Of a DNA stretch of 64,000 nt, positions 50,028 to 62,253 are shown one piece after another. The position numbers and the translations under genes are program-made. The number at the start of each line of letters is the position of its first letter. Within the stretch, counting starts at the first letter, position 1. Source of the stretch: Apiotrichum sp. Y4204 (lineage: Eukaryota; Basidiomycota; Tremellomycetes; Trichosporonales; Trichosporonaceae); assembly GCA_025531455.1 (NCBI GenBank), contig JAMYHL010000023.1, positions 372,001 through 436,000 of the forward strand. The letters run 5' to 3'. The notes beneath the pieces are model-generated. The model worked only from the letters and a program-made list of their open reading frames with translations. It had not been told where the DNA came from and did not search any database.

Positions 50028-51886
50028 ATGCCATTCCCGCCCAGTCTCCTTGACCCCTGCGGCTGCAAGTGCTGCCCGCCGCGCAAGACGACCGCACAGG
50101 AGGAGGCGCATCTCGCCCAGATCATCGCACACTTCAATGCTCCGGGCTACGACCTGCCCGTGCGTGAGGTCGACCCAACCCGCGGTGCGGCCGCCGAGGA
50201 GAAGCGCGCGCCGCTCAGCGAGCGCGAAATGATCTATCTCGTGAGTGGCATTGCCGTGGTCTTGCTAACTTCAGTCGCGCGAAACGCTGCTCCGTTTCTT
50301 GAATGGTATGTGTTCTCTCGCTCGATGTGAACGGGGCGGCGCGGGGACTACGGCCGAGTGTTTGCGCCTGTTGCCCCTTGGTACTTTTCACACAAGCTGA
50401 CACTCAGCGACCAAGACCGGCCCCGAGGCGACCATTGACCGCATCGAGCGCGCGCTCATGTGGCGCCGCAGCACAGATATCGAGGACTTTGAGAGCAGGG
50501 CAAAAGACGCAGAAGAAGAGGTGGGTACTATCCCCAGATGGTGGGCGCATTCAGTGGCGCACAACTTGGCACACCTACAATTCGTACATACTCCGAGTCG
50601 GCCACTCATTCGCCTCACACACTGAGCGTGTTTTATCGGCGTATCAATCTCGTTCAATCAGCGGTGGCGTCTGGCTGGCTTCGCTCCGCACGAGCCGCGC
50701 CACCCACTGTACAGGACAGCCCTTGTTCAGGACAGAGGTGGCTCTCTGCGTTCTGATCTCTGTCCTCGCCAACGGATTGCGAGCCCTCGAGGGCAGGACT
50801 CCGTCCGCAGCCTCGGCGAGCACGTTCCCTATCATATTACCTGTCTCCTTACCACAACACCCTCAAATACACCGGGCGGCCACCCATTGCGGAACGCCAC
50901 TGACGGCAGGCGCGAATGGGCAAGAACATCGTGATGGGCTTTGCCCCCAACGGTTCCCCGATCATGTACTGCTTCCCTCACCGCAACACTGAGGCGCAGT
51001 CGGAGCGTAAGATTGTACATGCGGTGAGTCAACTCGATGGTACTTGGAACTTGTTGGTGTGGATGGAGAAGTGGGCGGATTGCGAAATTTCGCCCACGCA
51101 GCCAAGCACGCCGAGGTGGATACCGGGCCCCGAGTGCGCCAAAAATATCTCCCGCATCGGTAGAGGCACCCGCGACACAGGCACGGCTCCGGATCGTGGC
51201 CTGTCGCGGATGACGGCTGTGTCCGGTTTTGAGATTCCTGTTACCCCAGGAGTACCAACGCAATGATATGCGACGCGTACTGACGGGCAGTTGTTCATGT
51301 TGGAACGTGCGATAGATCTCATGTCGGACGGAGTAACGTGAGTACAAATTGAACAGAAAATGTCATCCAGCTCGCTCACAACTCCAGCCAGGTGCTCGTC
51401 GTATTCAACTTTGGTGGTAAGCGCAAGGGCCCGCAGACGTCCGTGGCCGCTGCGCGCGAGACGCTGCACATTCTCGGAGAATTCTATCCCGAACTTCTGG
51501 GCCACGCGATTATTCAGGAGATGCCATGGGTGATCCGCGCGTTTGTGGCGATCATGTGGCCGTTTGTCGACCCACACACAAAGTCCAAGATCAAGTTCTA
51601 CAGCGGGGAGGAGGCGGTCGCCGCCGGCGAGGTGCAGGGCAAGACGTTCCTCAAGGAGTGCGGCGGGGATTTGAAGGTGAGTCACATTGGACAAGGCTTA
51701 ACGGCCCCTATCGTACCCCGCTGACAGCAGCTTCCCTATGACTACAATGCGTACTGGCCCGAGCTGCTGCAGGTGTGCCGTGAGCGGCGAGTGGAGCAGG
51801 AGCAGCTGTGGCGCGCGCTCGGCGAGCCGCAGGTCGGCCGCGAGGAGCGTCTCTTCAAAGTAGCGCGTCGGGCGCCGGCAAACTAA
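50028..51886 (+). CDS. Sec14-like CRAL-TRIO lipid transfer protein
   Basis: Predicted 320-residue phosphatidylinositol/lipid transfer protein. Seven exons: 50028-50240, 50275-50305, 50408-50520, 50910-51023, 51291-51337, 51388-51676 and 51731-51886, all in phase. The N-terminus has a Cys-rich stretch (DPCGCKCCPPRK) that might be lipidated or bind metal; the function is unknown. A CRAL-TRIO N domain follows (SRETLLRFLNATK, ATIDRIERALMWRR). Then the lipid-binding domain (about residues 120-280) has QVLVVFNFGGKRKG, ARETLHILGEFYPELLG, KIKFYSGEE and FLKECGGDLKLPYDYNAYW. The order and length fit yeast PDR16/PDR17-like or SFH proteins; which paralogue is not clear. Intron 3 is 389 nt, an outlier. 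Confidence 0.9.
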
Positions 51887-52458
51887 ATCACGCGGACGGC
51901 CGAACTTTCCCCCATCACGTCTCATGGCGTCCATACACAACGCACATCATATTAGAACAGTCAAGGCGGCCAGTGAGTGCCCTGCAGCATAGAGAGCGAG
52001 CGTTGTGAGAGTTGTATGTATAGTAGAAGTAGAAGAATGTACAGCATGACAGTTATTTACCTCTGAGGATTGCAGCCCACATGGTAATGTCTTGGCACTG
52101 GAAGGCCGACTGCCTTGCAACAACTTTGCAGGGAGTCGCAAGTAGCTGGAACGTGCACTAAGTCGTCACCCTGTGCATCCCGTCTCAGAACACGACCTTC
52201 GCACCCCAGATCATTTGCGCCTTTTGTATACATGCATTCGTCTAATGTACACGGTACAACAGCGGTGTACCAAGATAATACCAGATCTTCCCGAGATCCC
52301 GATGCCCATCTACATCTTATCGTACACCCCGACATCTGATGTCTCCGATGCTAGTCCCCGATGCTAGTCGTCGATGCTAATCGTCGCGCGTCGTGCGTTC
52401 GTCTTCAACCACTTCTCCTTCCACTCCCCAAGTATCCGGTTCTCAACGTCCAATACCC
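51887..52458. other. Intergenic, convergent 3' ends
   Basis: About 570 bases between the Sec14-like gene and TVP38 stops. Nothing recognised. Confidence 0.6.
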
Positions 52459-54117
52459 CTACCGGCGCTCGATATCCAGACTGACCGTCCCGCGGAGCGA
52501 GTTGGCACGCACACGGGCACTCGCGTACGGCGGGGGGAGAACGGGTGCGCGCTGCAAGTCGAGCTGCGGAATCTCTACGATGACGGGATACACTGGGCCC
52601 GGGCCCGAACGCAGCGAATGCAGCGAGGGCGGGCGCGACTCGTCTACGTCTGAGGCCTCCCCCTTTTCGTCCCACTCCTCCTCCTTCTCCTCACTCGCAC
52701 ACTTTCCCGTTGCGCGGCGCATCTCGCCGGCCATGGCGGGCAGGGAGCGTGTGCGTACGAGACAGCTTTGCTCGGCGGCGTGCGGGCCGAGAATCACGTC
52801 GACGGAACGCCGGCCCAGGTCGACGCGCACGCCTGCGCCGTGGCCCCGCGCGCCGGATACCTCGACATCCGTCCACTCGTCCGGAGGGAGGCGGCTGCGG
52901 CGGAGGACGATGCGCATCTGGTAGTAGATGTACACTGCCGCGACGAGGGTGCCTGCAAACGTCGCGGCGGTGGCACACCATGAGATGACGACGTTTTTCC
53001 TGTTGTGCGTCCCGAACGCGGTGCCGAGATACACTAGGACCAGCTGTTTGGGGAGAGTGAGGAACGCCGCGGCGCAGTACGAGCCAAAGTGGGCGCCGGC
53101 GCTCGCGGAGACGGCAGTGACGATGTGTCCCGGGATGGCGGAGAAGCGGAGGATGAGCACGAATGCGAAGGATTTCTCGCGGATGAGCTGCGTGAGCGAC
53201 GCGTAGAGCGAGTTGCGCTGCTCGTATCTGATGTCAGATGTGTCTTCTTACCGGCTCAGACTCACTTCTTCGCGCGTGAAGTGCACGCCCACTTGAACAC
53301 GACCCATGTCGCGAGCTCGCCTAGGAACGTGCCCGCCGCGAGGATGCCAAAGCCCTCTCCAAGACCCCAAACAAGGCCACAGAGGATGCCGATGACTGGG
53401 AGTGTCAGCACGTGCGACGCAATACCTGCGTGACTCGCGCCTCGGAACTCACTCTCGTGTCCGACTAGTGGCGGGAACGACACGACAATCAACAGTGCAA
53501 TGGGGATAAGCCACCCGCCGGGCCAGGTGCGAATACGATGCGTGACGGGCTTGCAGAAGTCCACGATCGTGGTGTGTTTTGCCGACACGAGCACCGCGAG
53601 CGTGATCGCGATAATGACGAGGGCGTACCATTCTGGAATGAGCAAGGTTTGTACTAGCCAGTAGATTGTACTCACTGTAGAGATGCCGTCGGAGCGCACG
53701 CCGCAGCGCGACGCGATAGTCGAGATCGCGGAGGTACGCGCGCGCCCAGTCGTAGTCCTCCTTGAAGAGCACAAGGATCGTCGGCTGTCGGCCCTGCTCG
53801 CCCACTGCGGTTGCGGTTGCGGTTGCGGTCGCGCACTCATCCTTCTCTGACGGATAGGGCGGGGGCAATTCGGCGCTCACGACGCCATGCGCCGCATCGT
53901 CCTTGAAGTGCACGGTGGGTGATCTCGGGGAGGGGAGAGCGGGGGTGGGGGATGGGATGGGACTTGGCGCAGGGGAGGGGACCGATACTCGCGACGGCGG
54001 TGCCACTGTTTCTGTCGCTGTGGGTATCGTTGTCGATGTCGACTGCTCCCATGACGCCCCAGCCTCATCGTCAACGACGCGCCGGCGCGCAAACAAAGCG
54101 CGGAAGTTGAGACCCAT
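52459..54117 (-). CDS. TVP38: Golgi membrane protein TVP38 (DedA/VTT family)
   Basis: Predicted 506-residue multi-span protein of the late Golgi, related to TMEM64 and bacterial DedA proteins. Exons are 54117-53676, 53632-53453, 53395-53266 and 53227-52459. Residues 1-130 are a cytosolic Ser/Pro/Thr-rich part. Hydrophobic spans follow: WYALVIIAITLAVLV, WLIPIALLIVVSFPPL, GILCGLVWGLGEGFGI and, further on, one before the C-terminal tail. The DedA/VTT core GTFLGELATWVVFKW and FAFVLILRFSAIPGHIV is clear. The long C-terminal tail is acidic and Pro-rich. For intron 2 the acceptor at CTGACACTCCCAG (57 nt) restores the conserved GHEIIGILCGLVWG; the 27-nt alternative is in frame but disrupts the block. 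Confidence 0.9.
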
Positions 54118-57100
54118 GGCGACAGCAGAATAGTTTGATAGATGGGGAGCAGGCAGCTCGCGCTCGAGTTATCAACATCAATATACGCCAAGAGGACTGC
54201 TGGCTGTGGGCTCGAAATAGCTGCCAAGACGCAGCAGCGGTGCTCAGGACGCGCAGGACGCAGGCGGGGCTCGAGATAGATATCCCAGGGGCTGCAGACC
54301 GAGGATCGGTCTCCCGCATGGGTGCACCGGTGAACCCTGCTACGCACAGCCGCGATGCACGTTTTTTTGAGGTGCATCACATCGGCATGAAGCGAGACGC
54401 TCAAGCGGTCAAGCTTTGAAACAATGAACGTGAACCGTGTACCGCGTTTATTCTCGGCAAGTGGCGGTGAGCGGTGGTGAGTGCCCCACATTGCGACTCT
54501 CGTGTCGAGGCAGACTGTTCCTGATCTCCTGACTGCGCATTCTGGCATCCAGCATTCCCCTCCTGGCTCAAGCACCGGCCGGCGGCACTGTTTTGTACTG
54601 CGGTACCGCGCCGCCTCGGACCGACACCTCCGGCTGCGCAAGCGCCTGGCTGCGTGTCGCTGTGCACTTACATTAACAGAGTTTGGTTGCGAGAATTATC
54701 CTTATCGAGCGCCCCTGATAGCCGGGCCCGGATGGATTGGAGTGGACGGTGGGGAGATGATTTTGTGCTGCGGTTCTGCTGGGCACGGTGTGCGGTGTGG
54801 GAGATTCCCGGCCTGACGTACAATGTCATCTCGAGACATAGTTCCAGTCGCGCCAAGGCGGGAATGATGAGACTCTCGAGACTAATGGCCCCTACCACCC
54901 GAGCTCATGGCCCCGGCGCCGACATGACAGCACCGAAAATGACAAAGTGGTCGACTCGCACTGTTCACTGCTCATCTTTCGTCACTCTAATGTCTGGTCC
55001 AAGGCTCCAAAAACTAGCTCTGCAGATCCGGATCGACACCCTGTTCCTGTGCGCAGTGGGTGCGCAGCAGTGCGTAGTGGGATCAGTGGGACCTCGCCCA
55101 GTGGTCATCGAGCTGGATAAAAGGTCGTGTGCGGCCGCGTCGTTCCTTATTTTGGAGTCCTGGAAGCTGGAATCTGAGGACCTGTGGACATGTGGGCATG
55201 AGGACTCCCGAATTTCATGTGGTCCGTTGTGCCTTGTTGTCCGAACTGCCAGCGTGCCCAACGTTGAACTCGAATGCCAATGGGTATTAGCCATACAGTC
55301 CTGTGTGCAGGGCTGGGTACTCGTAGCCAGCAATCGCTCTTGGCGCCACGCTGGCAGCTGTGTTGGACATAGCATAGTGTGGACAGTTTCCTTCCAGCGC
55401 AAGGATATCCACTTCCATCCAGCCGCCCATAGCCGCCCACCCTCGGTGGTGGCGGACCTCCCGGCCAGTTCCGGGGACTCACCATGTCTCACTCGGATCT
55501 GGACTATCTGGGGTAAGTCGGCTGTACAGTGGGGTGGTGTGTCACTATTGAAGTAGCGATGACATCGAGATAATGCAAGTGACGATGTTTGCGACGATAG
55601 CGGCATAAAGTCAATTTGCACCAGACCGCGCGTCATGTAGCAATTCCGGTCATGCCTGGGGGTTGCGATGGTCACGGGTGAATAACTCTAGAAATGAGAT
55701 GTCCAGAAGGACACGGGTTCCAGAAGAGATCCAGCCCGTTCCAAAGGCACTTCCGTGAAGGGTGTCATGGCAGCTGATGCGGGGTTGTGGCGCCAGATCG
55801 GGAGCGGAGGGCGCTCTGGAGACGTGGCGAAGTGGCGTATTCCCGCGCCCTCTTTCACTCTCTCCGCTGTTGACGCTGTCAGTCTAGATCCGTCTGTTTC
55901 AGAGTTCCAGAGATTTGAAGTCCATCAATCCAGACCATGGGATAAAGCGGGAAGAGAAAGGAACAATACACATGGGCCCCGACCACGGCGACCGGCGCCC
56001 CTGATTGTTGATGTGTGGCCCCGTCGATCTGTTGATCTACATCATTCGAACGGATCGGCCGAGCAGCGATCAGGCCCTCTCGGCATTGTTATTAGAGTGG
56101 ACGGCGTTTGCTTTTTGCGTGCTCGAGATCTCGCGACATTGTCTGGCGCCCCGCAGAGCCGCAGTCGATCCCAGTTGAAAGGGGGATCCCCACTTGAATC
56201 CCATTTCCGGGATGCGCGGGGGGGGGGTGCTGTAATCCCCACGATCACTGACTGCATTGTGCATGCTTGTTCGACAGCATTGCGGCATTGCTCGCTGCCA
56301 CTCGCGTTCCGATCCTTGCCAATGTTGCAGCATCTGACGGTACTCTCGCAGCATCTGTGGCATGTTTCGCTCATAATCGCAGCATGCTTTCGTATACGCT
56401 GTCGTACTTTTGGCCTGGTAACTGGGATTCCAGACCCGGGATCCCGGGACCAAAAAGTGACCAGCCCAAGAGCGCAAGAGCGCAAGAGCGCAAAAGCCAA
56501 GGGGCCTAAGAGGTGAAGCAGCTTGCCAAAGTGGGCCCCCGGCCAGGCCCACAAGGTGGTGCGAATGGGAATCGAGCGAATTCCGGAGATGGAGAAAAAA
56601 TTGGGGGTCAACCATGTCGCGCATGTCGTCATCGGTAGTAACGTGTGTGAGCCATAGGCTGCATGGCTGCAGCGCTGCAGGGCCCGCGCGCAGGGCGAAG
56701 AACAAGGGGGATGCACCAAGTCCTGCAACCTGTCCTGCAAAGCTACAATCCTGCATCCTGTATCTTGTGCTTGGCCACCGAGAAGGAGGACGCCAAGAGG
56801 CAGCTCGAAGCAGATGGTCCTGACACGCTGGCAGCCACTTGCGCGGAGGCGGCGCCACAGGAGCTCACCGGAACTGAGCCGAAATGGGTCCCTTTTGTGG
56901 CACTCACCCCCGGACTGGCCAGACCAGAAGTCCAGAAGTCATCTCGGCTTCGATAGTGGGCCACCTTGTCCTCGTTGGTGATGCACAGAGGTTGCTTGGG
57001 TGCCCAAACTGCCCAGCATGACCAGCTTGTCGGTTCCTCACGCTATGGTACCATTGCCCAAGCGGTTCAGCGCTATTGGCCTCCCTCCATAACGCTCTGA

Positions 57101-59223
57101 TTCCTGCCAACACGTCGGGGGCGAAGGAGTAAACTAAGGTTTGAGAGGAGACATAATAAAAAAGACATAACAACGAAAATGTAGGGAAAAAGAAAGAAAA
57201 TTAATCAAGCGCTCTTTCCTCAAAATGCAGCTTTGACAGCCGGCTGAGAGGACACCAAAGGAAGGAACGGAAGGAGAGGACTTGGCGGTCTGCGGAAGAA
57301 GAGGAGGGGCGATGCTTGAAGCTTGATGGGTAACCGCGAGCCGTGGCACTGTCATCGCATTGGCGTCGTGATCGGTAGAGATCAAATCCAGCGAAACAGC
57401 TTGAATCTCGCAGCCACAAGTCAGAGATCAGAGACAGTGTGGAATGACTCTTTCACCAGATGCACCAGACCCAAGCAGGAACATCTATTTCTCTGTGAGC
57501 CCAAACTTGCTGCCCCTGCCGCCAATGTTACCAGCAACCTTGCGGCGTTTCCTCGCCTCCTATATGGCCATATGGGCACCAGTTTGGCCAACACGCCGCG
57601 CAATGCAGCGGCATGGCGGACACAGGGGATAGCGTCATTGGAAGGAACCCATACGATGGTGCACAGGTCCCACTGGACGCCAGTCTGTATTCCCTGTCGC
57701 CCTCGGCTCTTTCGGCGCCGCCCATCTGCTCCCCCCGTTCTTTCACCCCCTCTCCCCCCCTCCCCCCCAATCTATCCATTTACCTACGCACAGGCCGCTA
57801 GTCACCCAGTTTCTGCTTAGCTGCTAGCTGCTGGTGCCGCTCCTATAAGCTGCCCTTGTCTTCCCTTCGCGCCGCGCATCATCCGTGTCACCTCTTCCGT
57901 CACTGTCACCCCCTTTCTCGACCCACCCACCCCTCTTTCTTCGGCATCACACGACGGCAATAGTGCGCTGCGCTGTAATACAATAGGCTAATTGCTCCGG
58001 ATCAATAGATACATCATTATTCTCTTTTGATACAAAGTCTTTCATTACACACACACACACACTCCCCACAAAGGTCCATTTGCTCATCATCATTCTCACC
58101 GCCCTCATCTGTTCCGCTCCGTTACATTTTCTCTTTCGTCGTGCTTTGGCCTAGGAGCTATCAACCCGCCCCAACCAAAGCAAATTCATACACAACCGCA
58201 ACCACATCCACTTCCCCATCCTCCCTCATTCACATACATTCCTCACTCCTCTCCCCCACCCACTTCTTCCCTGCTTGCCTCTCTCACACCTATCGCGGCC
58301 AACATCGTTTTACCCGTCGCCCATCGCCTTTGCTGCTCGTCGTGCTTTGTCCCGTCGTCGTCCCCAGTTCTCCTCGTCGCTTCCGATTGTATCGCCCCGC
58401 ATTCTCCCATCGCGACTGTCGCCCCCCAATCACCCATCATTGCTATCACGCCCGACATCACGGCCATCATCTAATCCAGCACAGGTCCGATCCCATTACA
58501 GAATCGCTTTTGAACTCCCGTGTGTTCTTGTCTCGTGATTCACTGTCCCGGTGACCGACACTGCCTGTTGCCTTCCCTCTCTTCGGCACGATAACCCATT
58601 TCAATCCTCATCATCCATTGTCGTCATCGGACTCAGCACACACGACCTTGCATCCCGTGTGCGCGCTAGCCCATTTTAATTCAGCTACTTAAACGTGTCC
58701 CATCAGCTCCCAGCACGTCACTCTTCTGTGCTGGTCTCATTTGTTTGTTCGGTAGGAACCGCCTTGCATCCATTCGCGGCCTTGTCATCCTAGGTAAGTC
58801 AGTCGCTGTCTTCCTCCGCATCGCGGCTGCTCCCAATCGTGCTCGCGTGCACGCCGTCTCTCCCCGGTGTTGGTAAGGCCCGGTCGACCTGAGTGTAGGG
58901 TTCCCAGATCAGCCGGCTCATCGCCATCCGTGCGTGAAGCTAGACAAGCACTCATCGTGTCGGGCATCACTATGCCCATGATTCTCAGCAACGATCTTCG
59001 CTTGGAGACAGAATGCCATGTGAAGACGTGAATCCCGTCACATGTTTCGTTCGTGGTGGGCGGGTGGATTCGCCTCGGTTGCCACACCGATCAGTTTCTT
59101 CAACTTAGCCCCGTGCTTCCTGTGCCGCACAGACCGAGCTCCAACTCCTTTGTCAGTCGTGCTGACCCTTTAGCCCCCTAGGAAACAGTCGCACGACACT
59201 CTACTCAACCGTCTTCGCCCATC
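54118..59223. other. Largest gene-free stretch; includes probable YPD1 leader
   Basis: 5.1 kb between TVP38 (-) and YPD1 (+). The right part (about 57.7-59.2 kb) is pyrimidine-rich and leader-like, with a CA tract near 58047-58062. The left part (54.2-57.5 kb) contains long chance frames on both strands (for example about 900 bases from 54654) but no recognisable domain, terminal repeat or tRNA. A short array of GAGCGCAA-type units is at 56470-56500. Confidence 0.55.
56470..56500 (+). repeat. Short tandem AAGAGCGC units
   Basis: About three to four consecutive 9-base units of the form AAGAGCGCA in the gene-free interval. Probably a simple-sequence tract. Confidence 0.6.
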
Positions 59224-59981
59224 ATGTCTACCGCATTTCGCGAAACCACGCCTGCGCCGTCCATCCCGGCAGCGGCCGGGACCACGCAGAAGCCGGCGTC
59301 TTCCTTGACCGATACCCAGGTGCGTTTTTTGCCTTGTCGCCCGGCTCTCGGTGCATCAGTACTGACAGCAGTCTCCTGCGCCAGCGTCCGCTGCGACGCC
59401 CACTGCCGACAAAGCAGCTGCTCCGTCCGCGTCCGCGGACGGCGGAGTTGCCAAGGCGAACGACACGAAAGCTGTGGACAACGAGCCGCTTCCGGACGAG
59501 CCAGATGGAATCATCAACATGGAGATCTTCTCGCAGATTCAGGACATGGACGACGACGACGACGATGACGGCGACGGGGGACACGGCTTTTCGAAGGGGA
59601 TTGTCTGGGGCTACTTTGACCAGGCAGAGGACACATTCAAGGAGATGGAAGAAGCCATGTAGGTATTCCGGACGCCCCGTTCTCCCTCGCGCAGACCGCC
59701 CTGTGACGTATTTCTGACCACCCAGCGCCGAGCCGTCGCTGTCCAAGCTCTCTTCGCTCGGGCATTTCCTCAAGGGTTCCTCGGCAGCCCTGGGCATCAT
59801 CAAGGTGCAGAACTCGTGCGAAAAGATGCAGCACTACGGCAATCTTCGTGACGAAGAAGTCGGCGCGCCGCTCAGCGAGGACGAGGCGCTCAAGCGCATC
59901 CAGCAGCTCCTCGTGGACTGCAAGCGTGACTATGCGGTCGCAAGCCGATGGCTCAAGCGCTTGTATGGCGAGGAGGAGTAA
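59224..59981 (+). CDS. YPD1: HPt phosphorelay protein YPD1
   Basis: Predicted 212-residue histidine phosphotransfer protein linking a sensor histidine kinase to the response regulators SSK1 and SKN7 in osmotic and oxidative stress signalling. Exons are 59224-59319, 59372-59658 and 59726-59981. A Pro/Ala/Ser-rich N-terminal half is not conserved. The HPt domain begins with INMEIFSQIQDMD, followed by an acidic insert of seven Asp, then GIVWGYFDQAEDTFKEME. The phospho-acceptor is His141 in SLGHFLKGSSAALG, with the typical LKGSS after it, and the domain ends with YAVASRWLKRLYG. Intron 2 starts with the less common donor GTAGGT; unspliced reading meets TAG immediately after the codon at the junction. 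Confidence 0.95.
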
Positions 59982-60453
59982 AAAAGGAAACAGAAGGAAA
60001 GAGAAAAAAGTATTCTCCCCCAACACTCCTAACAGCCACCCCCGCCAATGACGGTGTGGCGGCTGCGATATTCTGTGGGCTCGCACCATCCCCTGATCCC
60101 AACCCCGTTGCACGCGGCGCATGGATTGCTGGCGTCGAGCCCACTACACGGCCATTATATCCCTTCCCCCTCCCTTTCTCGATCCATTTATTCCATCCCC
60201 TATCCCCTCCTGTCCTATCCTACATTACCTACCGAGTTAGCTTTTGGTAATTTGATGACTGTAGCATTTGTCGCTTCATTTGACTGGCAAGAAGACATTT
60301 CGATGAAAAATGCAGATGACGGCGACCGCAGTCGCGTACGGAGGTACAACTGGGCGGGCATACGAATAGCAGGGAGGCTGGAGAGGGTACTACGGAGTGG
60401 GACGACCTATGTGTCCAGGGCGACTGGCATCCCTTGCATTCAGTAGTGCTACT
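59982..60453. other. Intergenic, convergent 3' ends
   Basis: About 470 bases between YPD1 and the unidentified gene. No gene seen. Confidence 0.6.
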
Positions 60454-62253
60454 TCATCGCCATCCCGGCTTGAGGAGTTTTGAGAAGCGGCTCTCGTGCG
60501 ACTGCGGCTGCGGCGAGGAGCCGCCGGGACTGGGCACGCGCGGCGGGATACTCGGGGGTCCTCCATATCCGCTCGGACTGGGACTCAGACGCCCGTTCGG
60601 GCTCGGGGTATGCAAGCCGTGCCCGGGGTTACTGCCGTTGGAGACTGGCGGTGATGCAGGTTTGGAACCGCTGCCGTAGCTGCTTGTCGGTCGGGCAGCG
60701 GGTTTCTTCGGCGCAAGGTCGGGAAGCTCGATGCGCGAGAGGTAGATTGCGAGGCGCTTCGGCGGCGTCCACGGCTGCTTGGTTCTGACTGTTAGTTGAG
60801 AGTTGACTCTGTCAATGTCAAAGCAACTCACGGAGGGTCGTCGAGCCGGATCACGCGCGGGCCCCTGGGCTCGGGATCCTCCTCCTCCGTCATGTAGCGG
60901 TGCAGCTCGGAGAGCATATTGCGGTGCCTGAAGCGCTGGACGCCGAGGGACACCTCTGTTGCGCGCATGGCAGCCTCGGGCTGGCGCGACCGGATGATGA
61001 TGAACAGCACATTGTCGTCCTGCGAGTGAGTTTGCATAGCGACAAGGGGCAACTCACGGCAAGGAGGCGGTTGGCGCGGTTGATGTGGCCCTCGAGATCG
61101 GTGTTCACGCCGACAAGCACCTCGCCGTCCTCCTCCTCCTGCAGCGTCTCGATGAGCTGCGGCGGCGGCGGGGGAGGCGGCGGGGGACTGGCGTGCTTAG
61201 GGGGGACGGGCGGACCTGATGGGTTTGCGCCTTGGGGTGGACGCACGGGAGGCGGCGCGGCGCTGCCGAATGACGGATGGCGCCCCGTCGTGTTCGACTG
61301 GATCGCCTGGGTGGGGCGGCTGACTGCTGGAAGGGGCTGGCCATTACGCAGTGCGTGCTTGATGTTGTGGGCGTCCTCCAGACACACACAGCTGAGCCGT
61401 CAGCAGAGCTAGAATGGGGCTATGCACGAACCTCATGGCCAACAACGTTTCGAGGCCGCGCACATCCTTGATCTCGGTGCCGAAGAAGCGCTCGAGGTTG
61501 TAGTGCAGAATCTGGAAATGGCTGCGCCGGCTGTCGTTGCCCGGGCGGTAGAGACACACCTCGACGTCGGGGTCGCCACCGCGCTTCATCACGCAGCATA
61601 AATCCTTGCTCGTCGCGCCCGCCCGCTTCCATTTGTATTTGTTGCTGCTGTCAGCTAGTGACTGGGATACCATCACCTACTCTTCAAAAGTAAACGTCCA
61701 CTCGAAACCGCTACGCTGTCAGTCATGACCTCACACCTTTCGGCGCCAGGCACTCGGCCACTCGGACCATCCGCCACCGATCGCCGAGTATCGCCGCCGC
61801 TACTGCGCAGCACTCACAGCTTGCCTGTGAACTCGAACGGGATGTGCTCGTCCGGCCCATGCAGCTCGAGCCGCCGGCTGCGGAGCTTCTCCGACACGAA
61901 GCCTGCGCTCGCGAGGCGCGCCCCTGATAGTGCATCTGCCAGTCAGCGGTGCTGCGTGGTGGGCTAATTGCGACAGAGCTTCGTAGGAACTGTGTCGAGG
62001 AGTGCGACTACATGACCGCGTCGGGTGCGGATATGCGAAATCCCTTCACGCACGTCGCCACCATAACGGCCCAAACCTTTCCCACAAACTCACCATACAG
62101 CCCGGCGGCATAGTCCTCGCCCTCGCGCTTCTCGAGGAGGCGGACATATCGCTCGTCGCCTGTCGACCCCAGCGCGACGTTCTCGTTAAGCTTGAGGATG
62201 TTCCCGTCGCCGGGGATGAACGTGAGCGTGTACAGCGACTGGTCGCGGGACAT
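60454..62253 (-). CDS. Unidentified 457-residue protein with Pro-rich linker
   Basis: Family not recognised. Seven exons: 62253-62094, 61935-61818, 61710-61681, 61644-61432, 61391-61058, 61019-60832 and 60784-60454, all in phase (acceptor of exon 4 ambiguous by one codon). The N-terminal 180 residues look like a folded beta-rich domain: LYTLTFIPGDGNILKLNENV, LHGPDEHIPFEFTGKLGFEW, DNKYKWKRAG, VCLYRPG, FQILHYNLERFF, and LETLLAMSCVCLEDAHN at the end. This order loosely recalls tubby/LURP-one-type lipid-binding folds, which is a guess. A poly-Pro linker (nine or more Pro) follows. A second helical block comes next (NVLFIIIRSRQPEAAMRATEV) and a Ser/Pro/Gly-rich basic tail. The exon of 30 nt and a GTAGGT donor are unusual. 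Confidence 0.75.

Noticed and set aside
53426..53452. 27-nt intron in TVP38
   Set aside because: The acceptor at CTGACACTCCCAG gives a 57-nt intron and restores the conserved GHEIIGILCGLVWG block.
54654..55556. 300-residue open frame on the plus strand
   Set aside because: The opposite strand is also open over most of it, composition is not protein-like, no domain is recognisable, and there is no leader or splice pattern.
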